Source: GYS-P2D sp964414425 (GTDB taxonomy: Bacteria; Bacteroidota; Bacteroidia; Chitinophagales; Saprospiraceae). From it: a DNA stretch of 13,062 nt. A program made the translations under genes and the position numbers. The notes under the pieces are model-generated. The model was not told the origin of the DNA, did no database searches, and saw only the letters and a program-made list of their open reading frames with translations. Below are positions 6,646-13,062 of the stretch, in pieces (position 1 is the first letter of the stretch; each line of letters starts with the position of its first letter). The stretch spans positions 1 through 13,062 of the forward strand of contig CAYPWL010000063.1 in assembly GCA_964414425.1 (NCBI GenBank). The letters are read 5' to 3'.

Positions 6646-8652
6646 TTGAGAAGAATACTACGACTTTGGCTGTCCATTGTGATTATTATTGCCTTTTATA
6701 CTATTGGCGATAGTCAATCCGACAATGTTGAACTTCAGATTCAATCTGATGCGAAACTACTGATGACCTATGTAGATTCTGTACAAAAATATCTCTATCG
6801 AGATTCTGAAAAGGCCACTCTGTACATAAACAAGTCCGAAGATCTCTTAACATCCAACCCATCTCTCCCTGATAGTACGTTGGCACATCATCTGAAGGCT
6901 AAAATCTACTATATACACCATGATGGAGATCCGCTGAGAGCATTTGAAATTTTTGCTGAGAATAGAGATAAGATTTATTCTGATAGAATACCTGAAAAAT
7001 TAAAGATGTCCTTGAGATATATCGAGGCATTCACCTATATGGAACTAGGTGACCTAGAATCAGCACAGTTCAAGTATTATCAAAATATCGAACAAGGTCG
7101 AGAATTAAACGATCTGAAAGCGGTGTCGAGCAACCTATACTCCTTAGGTCAACTATTTAAAACTGATGAAAAATATCAAGCTGCATTAGAAACATTCAAA
7201 AAGTTGTTTGCAACTATAGGGCAAACGGAGATAACATCATCAAGTTGGATACTGGCCCATAACGAATTAGCAGGAGTCTACTCACAATTAGGTCAGTATG
7301 ATGACGCTTTGCAAGAGATTCAAGAGAGCATAGATTTGGCAGAAGAGACTAACGCCGATATACTCAAGTCACACGCCAAAATGATTAAAGGAGAAATACT
7401 CCTAAATAAAAATAAGATTACAGAAGCTCAGTCCATATATGATGAATTGAGTAATGCCCATGCAAGTGAGTTGGGTTACGTTGGTCGTCGTATTTTATTG
7501 AGCTTTAAAGGAAATCTTTATCAGGCCCAAAAAAAATATGATGGCGCTATTAAAATCTATGAAGAGTTAATAGCTTTCACCGATACTGTTGAAGTAAATG
7601 AAATCATGAGTTTTTATAACTCTCTACATATGCTCAATAGTGAGAAAAATGACTTCAAGATGGCTTATCAGCACCTGACGGAATATAATAGGCTGACAAA
7701 GAAAAAATTTGAGGATGACAGACGTAAGGAAACAGAATACCTCAGGGTTAAATATGACTCAGAACAAAAAGACTTAGATAATCAATTATTGGGCGCTGAG
7801 CTGTCTAAGAAAAACTTAGAAACCTCACTACTCTCCTCGATAGTGGGAGCCATAGTATTATTCTGTGCTGGACTATTATTCTTGTTTTTACAGTCACGAC
7901 GACAGCGCCGCATCCTCGAGACAGAAGTAAAAAAGAGAACTCTCAGCCTTCAAAAATCATATGACATGTTGGAGCAGTCTAAAGAAGAAATGGATGAGTT
8001 CAACAGAATACTATCACATGATCTCAAAGAGCCCATCCGCAACATCGTGAGCTATGGACAGCTCATCACGCATGATACCATCTCTAATGATCAGACAGCT
8101 ATATACTCTAACATCATAAAAAATAGTGGCGTACAATTGTACAACCTAATTGATAATGTAGAACAATATCATGATGTGCAAAAAACAGAGGAATTGGCCC
8201 CATCTATGGTTGATATTAATGATCTGATCAAGTACGCTGTCCAAAAGATTACTGAAAAACATAAAACGCTACATATCCCAAACATCTCTCAAGATGTCAT
8301 CCCTCCGATTAATACTTACTCCGAGGAGTTAAAACAAGTCTTTTTTCATATTATAGAAAATTCTCTACTGTATAACACGGATGAAGAACCAACTATACAG
8401 ATCAAACACGAAGAGCAAAGCTATTATCACCTAATCCAGATCATCGATAATGGTACAGGTATCCCTAAGGAGTATCATGACTACGTATTCGGTATGTTCA
8501 AGCGACTGAATACCAGAGACCAGCACAATGGAGCGGGTTTAGGCCTAAGCATCACTAAAAAGATCCTTCAAAAAATAGGTGGGAAAGTAAACCTGCTCAA
8601 CAATCTGGATGGTAGCGGTACAACAGTGAGTGTCTACATACCTAAAATATAA
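6646..8652 (+). CDS. TPR-containing membrane sensor histidine kinase
   Basis: A 668-residue Bacteroidota-type sensor kinase. Residues 1-24 are a signal peptide; about 30-350 form an exported array of TPR-like helical repeats (for example ALETFKKLF, QYDDALQEIQESIDLA, KKYDGAIKIYEELI); a coiled-coil region (350-390), one membrane helix (about 396-416) and a second coiled coil (420-452) follow. The kinase core has the H-box FNRILSHDLKEPIRN with H458, the N-box HIIENSLLYN (N572), the G1 box DNGTGIP (601-607) and the G2 box GAGLGLS (629-635). The TTG start at 6646 directly follows an in-frame TAA, and the next ATG would delete the signal peptide. No response regulator is adjacent, so its partner is elsewhere. 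Base composition is AT-rich (about 37 % G+C). Signal unknown. Confidence 0.92.
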   Translation: MRRILRLWLSIVIIIAFYTIGDSQSDNVELQIQSDAKLLMTYVDSVQKYLYRDSEKATLYINKSEDLLTSNPSLPDSTLAHHLKAKIYYIHHDGDPLRAFEIFAENRDKIYSDRIPEKLKMSLRYIEAFTYMELGDLESAQFKYYQNIEQGRELNDLKAVSSNLYSLGQLFKTDEKYQAALETFKKLFATIGQTEITSSSWILAHNELAGVYSQLGQYDDALQEIQESIDLAEETNADILKSHAKMIKGEILLNKNKITEAQSIYDELSNAHASELGYVGRRILLSFKGNLYQAQKKYDGAIKIYEELIAFTDTVEVNEIMSFYNSLHMLNSEKNDFKMAYQHLTEYNRLTKKKFEDDRRKETEYLRVKYDSEQKDLDNQLLGAELSKKNLETSLLSSIVGAIVLFCAGLLFLFLQSRRQRRILETEVKKRTLSLQKSYDMLEQSKEEMDEFNRILSHDLKEPIRNIVSYGQLITHDTISNDQTAIYSNIIKNSGVQLYNLIDNVEQYHDVQKTEELAPSMVDINDLIKYAVQKITEKHKTLHIPNISQDVIPPINTYSEELKQVFFHIIENSLLYNTDEEPTIQIKHEEQSYYHLIQIIDNGTGIPKEYHDYVFGMFKRLNTRDQHNGAGLGLSITKKILQKIGGKVNLLNNLDGSGTTVSVYIPKI

Positions 8653-8653
8653 G

Positions 8654-8890
8654 AGCTTCTCTCCAGAAAAAGAGGATCGTCTAGCTCACCAAAATAATGT
8701 ACTCGATCAAGTACCCGTCTCAACAAACGACAATATAGAAGTCACTGTGGAATAGCTGAGTCGCGCACATCTCGATGAAGGAGCAAGGACCTGCACTTGG
8801 GTGATGGATCTCCAAGTTAACGAGCAGAGACAATTAGATCTTAAGTATCAGGTTAAATATCCTAAGTGGAGTAACTTGATCATTGAGTAA
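8654..8890 (+). pseudogene. C-terminal remnant of a DUF4139 (MuiA-type) protein
   Basis: The stretch between the kinase and the CBM9-like gene reads, in one frame, as the end of a DUF4139 domain. From 8699: VLDQVPVSTNDNIEVTVE, a TAG at 8753-8755, then LSRAHLDEGARTCTWVMDL and QVNEQRQLDLKYQVKYPKWS, ending at TAA 8888-8890. The DQVPVS motif, the TW strand and the closing YxVKYPK motif are hallmarks of that domain (recognised from memory, not searched). Only about 60 residues are recognisable and there is no start codon or N-terminal part, so this is a deletion remnant with one in-frame stop. Bases 8654-8698 are open in the same frame but show no similarity I recognise. The family is linked to 'mucoidy inhibitor A' proteins of uncertain function. 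Confidence 0.75.
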
Positions 8891-8918
8891 CATTGTCCAT
8901 AGGAAATACACAGTAAGA

Positions 8919-10049
8919 GTGAAACATTCTATTATCCGAATAGTCTTCTATAGCTTGGCATCTATGATGAGTTCATCATTTTGTGCAGCTCAAAAGAGCC
9001 AATTAACCGATGCCCACTTTTCTGGATCATATGATAATCCACTCTATTTCAACCATCGTATAGAAGATACTATACATATTGATGGTCTCCTCGATGATAC
9101 GACCTGGTTGACGATTCCATGGACGAGAGACTTTATTGATATAGAAGGTGACAAGGACCAAGTGCTCGACTATCAGACTCGTGTCAAGATGTGTTGGAAT
9201 ACTGACTACTTGTATATAGCGGCAGAACTTCAAGATGATCATATCTGGGCGAATTTGACAGATAGAGATGATCATGTTTATCAGGACGATGCCTTTGAGA
9301 TCTTTATTGATCCTGATGGCGACGGACACAATTATATGGAGTTGCAAGTCAATGCACTCAATACAGTCTGTGATCTCTTAATGCTCTCTCCATATAAAAT
9401 TGATAATGGCATCCATGCTATCAGTACATGGCGCGCTCATGGGCTCAAGCACGCGGTCCATATAAAGGGCACTCTGAATGATCCAAGTGACATCGATACT
9501 TCTTGGACAGTAGAGGTGGCCATTCCAATACCAGTCATTCAAGAACTATCTAGTTCGAAGACATTAACTGATCTTTGGAGGACAAATTTTTATCGGGTCG
9601 ATTGGCCACTTGAAATAGTAGATGTCGCCTATAGACATCCTTTGAACAATCATAATCCTCCTCGTGCTAATTACACCGCTTGGTCACCTACAGGTGATTA
9701 TGACACCCACCGTCCTGATCAATTTGGCTATACCATGAAGACTTATAGAATAGCCCACACTAACCTTGAAAATTTTGAATTAGATTCAGATGAGTCAATT
9801 AAAACAGCTCTTTGGGATATCTTTTATCAGCTTAAATCATGTCTCAGAGAACATAAGCCAGACGCATGTACATTGCAAGATTTATCTATTCCAAGCGTAG
9901 CACTGGAGGGTTACCGGTTTAAGCCACAGCTATCGTACAATCCCATTGGATTTGACCTATATACTCGAGGTACCGAGGCTCGAAAAACGATCCTCATCAA
10001 TGAGAAAGGCCTCTTACGAACCATAGCGACAAAGGACGTTAGGCCTTAA
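8919..10049 (+). CDS. Exported CBM9-like (DOMON-like fold) protein
   Basis: A 376-residue exported protein with a carbohydrate-binding family 9-like domain. After a signal peptide (VKHSIIRIVFYSLASMMSSS, then FCAAQ) come the domain hallmarks: IHIDGLLDDTTW (about 53-64), KMCWNTDYLYIAAELQDDHI, DDHVYQDDAFEIFIDPDGDG (about 117-136) and YMELQVNALN; SWTVEVAIPI and WRTNFYRVDW close the sandwich. The acidic DPDGDG turn is a likely Ca2+ site. About 100 C-terminal residues show no domain I recognise. Such proteins bind glycans or sit in surface glycan-degrading machinery; no catalytic domain is seen. GTG at 8919 is preferred because the signal peptide begins there; a TTG at 8883 in frame adds 12 residues and would overlap the DUF4139 remnant. 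Its TAA overlaps the stop of the opposing gene in TTAA (10046-10049). Confidence 0.85.
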   Translation: MKHSIIRIVFYSLASMMSSSFCAAQKSQLTDAHFSGSYDNPLYFNHRIEDTIHIDGLLDDTTWLTIPWTRDFIDIEGDKDQVLDYQTRVKMCWNTDYLYIAAELQDDHIWANLTDRDDHVYQDDAFEIFIDPDGDGHNYMELQVNALNTVCDLLMLSPYKIDNGIHAISTWRAHGLKHAVHIKGTLNDPSDIDTSWTVEVAIPIPVIQELSSSKTLTDLWRTNFYRVDWPLEIVDVAYRHPLNNHNPPRANYTAWSPTGDYDTHRPDQFGYTMKTYRIAHTNLENFELDSDESIKTALWDIFYQLKSCLREHKPDACTLQDLSIPSVALEGYRFKPQLSYNPIGFDLYTRGTEARKTILINEKGLLRTIATKDVRP

Positions 10050-10462
10050 GATATTATCGTAGCGATCAATCCACAGATCAACAGAGCATCAATCAATATC
10101 ATGATCCAAAGCGGAGGGTCACCAGCAGTTTTAGTCTTGACGGTGTAGACGATCCACGTTAGCGGTATGGTACCTATCAGTCCGATCACACCTATCGCAT
10201 AACCAGCCCAATGCTCATGGTTGCTATATGGGATCAGCAAAAGCACCATCATAGACAAGCCAACCGATATCCCATAATAACCGCCTCCATTGAGCAGTGC
10301 TCGCAGTAAGAGTTGATAATTGGGGACTATGGCATCCCAACTGGTCTGCAGAGCCTTGAGATGATAGGGCATCACCTGTCTGCGAGTCGCATACAGCAGC
10401 CCTATCAGGATAGTCATGCTCGCCGCAATGAGATAGCAGTAATAAGCGATGGTATACTCCAT
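10046..10462 (-). CDS. Small four-helix membrane protein
   Basis: A 138-residue inner-membrane protein with predicted helices at about 4-24, 55-78, 85-107 and 117-137. The first loop carries MPYHLKALQTSWDAI and is followed by the Gly-rich start of helix 2 (LLNGGGYYGISVGL). I recall similar uncharacterised small membrane proteins with a MPYH…A…W loop but cannot name a function. It begins 11 bases after the M20 hydrolase gene, so it is probably cotranscribed with it. Its TAA overlaps the TAA of the CBM9-like gene on the other strand, so transcription of the two genes collides at that point. Confidence 0.78.
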   Translation of the reverse strand: MEYTIAYYCYLIAASMTILIGLLYATRRQVMPYHLKALQTSWDAIVPNYQLLLRALLNGGGYYGISVGLSMMVLLLIPYSNHEHWAGYAIGVIGLIGTIPLTWIVYTVKTKTAGDPPLWIMILIDALLICGLIATIIS

Positions 10463-10473
10463 AGATAAGAACC

Positions 10474-12057
10474 TTATTCTTCTCTCAGAGTAGGATAGCT
10501 GATACCCAACTGGTCTAGATAGGTCTCATGACTCGTCTCATCATAGTAGAATGGCTCCAACTGTGGTCTGAACTCCTCCATGATATCTGTATTGATATAG
10601 ATCGCAGGTCGATCATCTGCACCAACCATAGGGACATAGTCGAGTTCCATGCCCTGCTCCTCATGAAAGTAGGTCCATGCGTCCTTAACCAATTGATCAT
10701 CCAGCAAGAAGTCAATTACTGTCATACCTACCACCTTAGCACCAGCTACAACGCCCTTATGGGCAATAGGTGTCGCCATAGCAATCGCATTGGACCAATG
10801 GTGCCCTTGCAGGCCAGGGATGTTAGAAGGGAAGCGTAGCGTCACCGTCGGCAACTTCCATGAGATGTCTCCGATGTCATCACTACCTCCGCTGATCGGA
10901 TTCTTGACGGGTAGTCCTAACTCTTTCAGTTCAACTGATAGGCCATCTTGTGTCTTTGGCGAATCTACTTCCTTTTGTACTGCTCGAGCAAGCTGTTGAT
11001 CCGCATCGGACCATTCTGGTAGTCCGACGTCTGTGATATTCTCATACATCGTCTCGGCGATCACTTGATTGAAGTGTCGAGGCCAAGCTGAGCCCAATAC
11101 TTTACGTGTGACCTTAGTGTCAGTCATCAATGCTGCACCATCGGCTATATTGTTGGCCTTAGTATATACTTCGATGATCTTAGGATAGGTCACATGCCTG
11201 AAATAATACCATATCGAAGCCTTGGACGGTACCACATTAGGTTGGTCCCCACCGTTTTTGATGACCGAGTGAGATCGATGCAGCGGATCCAGATGTTCAC
11301 GCTGATATTGCCAGCCTATATTCATGAGTTCGACCGCATCAGCGGCACTACGCCCTCGCCATGGAGACCCTGCGGCATGTGCCGCCTCACCTTCAAAAGT
11401 ATACTCCACGGAGATCAGCCCCGTTCCTCGAGCTTGACCATAGCTCACGCTGAGGTTGTCACTGACATGTGTAAATATCGAAATGTCCACATCATCAAAA
11501 TATCCATCCCGAGTAAAGAACGCCTTAGTACCGACGAGCTCTTCTGCAACTCCAGGCCACAGCACCAATGTACCTTGGAGTCCCTCTCGCTCCATAATCT
11601 CTTTGACGTGTATTGCAGCCAGTATATTGAGTGGTGAGCCTGAGTTGTGTCCTTCCCCATGTCCAGGGGCACCATCAACGATTGGGTCATGATAAGCAAC
11701 GCCTGGTTTCTGTGAGGCCTTAGGGATGCAATCCAGATCACTCCCCAATGCAATGACGGGCTTGCCACTACCCCATCTGGCCATCCATGCCGTTGGCACA
11801 CCAGCTATCCCATGCTCGATAGTGAAGCCGTACTCTTCTAATATATCTGTCAGGTACTTAGAGGTCTCATATTCTTGAAATCCCAGCTCAGCAAAGCTAA
11901 ATACTTTGTCTACCATTACCTGCGCAAGCTTGGCATCCTCTTGGATGGATTTCTTGACTTCTTCCTTGAGCGCCTCGGTGGACTGCGCCTGACCTGATGT
12001 GGTCATCAGTAATAATAGCGCCAGCAATCCTAAAGTTAATACATTGATCGATCTCAT
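10474..12057 (-). CDS. Exported M20-family amidohydrolase, AbgB-like
   Basis: A 527-residue exported metallohydrolase. The signal peptide (about 1-25, ending GQAQ) precedes an M20D/AbgB-type catalytic domain: ALGSDLDCIPKAS, metal-binding GHGEGHNSG (132-140), catalytic EE in WPGVAEELVGTKAF (172-173), the dimerisation-domain His in FEGEAAHAAGSPW (H227), SGGSDDIGDISW (about 389-400) and the late GHHW (418-421). AbgB cleaves p-aminobenzoyl-glutamate; relatives cleave other N-acyl amino acids, so the substrate is open. The usual Cys of the GHGCGHN motif is Glu here. ATG 12057 is chosen over an in-frame TTG at 12078 because AAGG lies just upstream and the signal peptide starts there. A small membrane protein gene follows after 11 bases. 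G+C is about 50 %, clearly above the neighbouring HipA-like gene. Confidence 0.92.
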   Translation of the reverse strand: MRSINVLTLGLLALLLLMTTSGQAQSTEALKEEVKKSIQEDAKLAQVMVDKVFSFAELGFQEYETSKYLTDILEEYGFTIEHGIAGVPTAWMARWGSGKPVIALGSDLDCIPKASQKPGVAYHDPIVDGAPGHGEGHNSGSPLNILAAIHVKEIMEREGLQGTLVLWPGVAEELVGTKAFFTRDGYFDDVDISIFTHVSDNLSVSYGQARGTGLISVEYTFEGEAAHAAGSPWRGRSAADAVELMNIGWQYQREHLDPLHRSHSVIKNGGDQPNVVPSKASIWYYFRHVTYPKIIEVYTKANNIADGAALMTDTKVTRKVLGSAWPRHFNQVIAETMYENITDVGLPEWSDADQQLARAVQKEVDSPKTQDGLSVELKELGLPVKNPISGGSDDIGDISWKLPTVTLRFPSNIPGLQGHHWSNAIAMATPIAHKGVVAGAKVVGMTVIDFLLDDQLVKDAWTYFHEEQGMELDYVPMVGADDRPAIYINTDIMEEFRPQLEPFYYDETSHETYLDQLGISYPTLREE

Positions 12058-12060
12058 GAT

Positions 12061-12064
12061 CCTT
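12061..12064 (-). promoter_or_regulatory. Shine-Dalgarno site of the M20 hydrolase gene
   Basis: The minus strand reads AAGG, three bases, then ATG at 12057. The spacing is short but it supports ATG 12057 rather than TTG 12078 as the start. Confidence 0.4.
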
Positions 12065-12223
12065 GTCTTATGATGCAATCAAGATAGTGAAAAGAATGGT
12101 TATGGAGGATTACTTGTCTTTGTCGGGTGCGTTAAGAGGCACCTTTCTGATACACCAAGAGAATGCAGGTTGTGTTTCTAAGTGGAGACTTACATAGACA
12201 AGGGTAGATATCCTTATAAATTC

Positions 12224-13062
12224 TCACCTTTTGTCCAAAACACTAAATCTTGTATTGTAGTGTATCATATAACCTTTCTTAGCTTTATCATTCATAAATG
12301 ATTGCTGAATCATAGCATGAACTTTCGTTTTATTCTCAAGAAATGAACTATATATTTTCTCAACTCTATTTTCTTTAATACCTATGATGCTCCCAAAATC
12401 TAAGAAATCATTTCCTATTGGATTTCTCACTGACGCATCTTTAAACAGACCATTCTTTAACGCGAAGGCAGTGTCTGCTACATGCATTCGTGTATTTAGT
12501 AAATCATATGCTGGGCTCAATATATAGTCTCCGGAAGGTGTTTCTATCAATGAAAAATTCTTTAGATGAGCATCACCATTTGAGAAGAGGTAATTGAATA
12601 TGATGAGTCTATAGAACTTTTCAATCTCTACTTGATATGCTCCAACATACTTCTCTATAAGTTCTGCTGCCTCTTGGTAGCTGAAGTTCTCATACTTATA
12701 ATTATCTCCATGGGAGTCTTTTGTTCGTCCCGCAAGGCTCGCAAAATCTTCCGAGCCCCATTTGGAACTATCATTTCTTACGTCAAATCTCTTTGTGATA
12801 TAGGCATGTTCTCCTGTTTGAAAGAAAATGAGCGCATTGGCAGCCGTGTTAATCTTGTAAACTTGATGAGCTATTTGCATTGTCAGATGCTCATTAGCGG
12901 GCACTTCGGTTACTAATTTTAGATCTCGTGGTATAGGTTTGAGAATATACCTACCCTGTTCTCTTCCTTCAGTTAATCTTAATTTATTACGATCTAATGT
13001 TAGTGACAACTTCTCTTGTACTCCGGATATTGAAATAATTTTTCTGCTGAATAGCGCATTTA
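12224..13062 (-). CDS. hipA: HipA/HipT-family serine/threonine kinase toxin, partial at window edge
   Basis: HipA-type kinases phosphorylate tRNA synthetases (GltX or TrpS in studied cases) and arrest growth until bound by partner antitoxins (family knowledge). The apparent start at 13009 is a TTG inside the domain: the same frame stays open to the right edge and adds NALFSRKIISISGVQEK, the Gly-rich ATP loop of the family. Over the 278 visible residues one sees this loop, ILKP (ATP Lys), VPANEHLTMQIAH, YITKRFD, SEDFASLAGR, the catalytic NGDAHLKN (D163, N168) and the metal-binding SPAYDL (D186). All core residues are intact, so it should be active. The start and any antitoxin genes (HipB, HipS-like) lie to the right. 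G+C is about 36 % against about 50 % in the next gene, suggesting recent transfer. The 166 bases between it and the M20 start hold no recognisable gene. Confidence 0.9.
   Translation of the reverse strand, partial: NALFSRKIISISGVQEKLSLTLDRNKLRLTEGREQGRYILKPIPRDLKLVTEVPANEHLTMQIAHQVYKINTAANALIFFQTGEHAYITKRFDVRNDSSKWGSEDFASLAGRTKDSHGDNYKYENFSYQEAAELIEKYVGAYQVEIEKFYRLIIFNYLFSNGDAHLKNFSLIETPSGDYILSPAYDLLNTRMHVADTAFALKNGLFKDASVRNPIGNDFLDFGSIIGIKENRVEKIYSSFLENKTKVHAMIQQSFMNDKAKKGYMIHYNTRFSVLDKR

Noticed and set aside
6646..8652. Chimeric sensor kinase with AT-rich TPR half and native kinase half
   Set aside because: Hand counts gave about 37 % and 39 % G+C for the two halves, too close to support different origins.
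8883..8918. TTG 8883 as start of the CBM9-like gene
   Set aside because: It adds 12 charged residues before the signal peptide and overlaps the DUF4139 remnant; GTG 8919 fits a signal peptide.
11194..11801. Open frames of 118-147 codons inside the M20 hydrolase gene in other frames
   Set aside because: They overlap a well-conserved enzyme gene and show no recognisable domains; they are shadows of its codon bias.
12126..12143. GGTGC / GCACC inverted repeat followed by TTTCT, as a terminator
   Set aside because: Only five base pairs with an eight-base loop, and the T-rich side faces the plus direction where no gene ends; the flanking genes run on the minus strand.
1..13062. CRISPR arrays, tRNA or rRNA genes, insertion sequences
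   Set aside because: No spaced direct repeats, tRNA-like cloverleaf, rRNA signatures, transposase motifs or terminal inverted repeats were seen.

Overview
The window reads as a piece of a Bacteroidota chromosome, probably a marine or environmental Saprospiria/Cytophagia-like lineage. This is inferred from the weak or absent Shine-Dalgarno sites, TTG/GTG starts, a TAnnTTTG-type promoter element, a TPR-linked sensor kinase without periplasmic PAS or Cache domains, a MuiA (DUF4139) remnant, and exported enzymes with 'AQ'-type signal cleavage sites. I cannot name the species. G+C by hand count on sampled stretches is about 45-50 % in dgt and the M20 peptidase gene, and about 36 % in the sensor kinase and the HipA-like gene.

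Layout from left to right. (i) 1-559, minus: UDP-galactopyranose mutase (glf), broken by a one-base frameshift at a small inverted repeat and cut by the window edge. (ii) 736-4417, plus: a compact run of dGTP triphosphohydrolase (dgt), an AHSA1/START-like protein, a stand-alone ABC/AAA-type ATPase and a six-helix membrane protein, with gaps of 42, 8 and 32 bases, probably one operon. (iii) 4430-5582, minus: exported methionine sulfoxide reductase A followed, with a 17-base overlap, by an exported TlpA-like thioredoxin; together they look like an envelope repair pair. (iv) 5756-6559, plus: a PAPS-dependent sulfotransferase. (v) 6646-8652, plus: a TPR sensor histidine kinase. (vi) 8654-8890, plus: a short decayed piece of a DUF4139 (MuiA-type) protein between annotated-size genes. 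(vii) 8919-10049, plus: an exported CBM9-like protein. (viii) 10046-12057, minus: an exported AbgB-like M20 amidohydrolase, then a small four-helix membrane protein that meets the CBM9 gene tail to tail with overlapping stop codons. (ix) 12224-13062, minus: the kinase domain of a HipA/HipT-type toxin, running off the right edge.

Most of this is ordinary chromosomal content for such an organism. I do not see strong evidence for a wholly new system. The most informative signals are things a plain ORF call would miss: the frameshifted glf, the MuiA remnant, the true extension of the HipA-like kinase past its apparent start with an exposed SIS motif, an MsrA without a C-terminal resolving cysteine beside a TlpA-like partner, and a Cys-to-Glu change at a metal-ligand position of the M20 enzyme.
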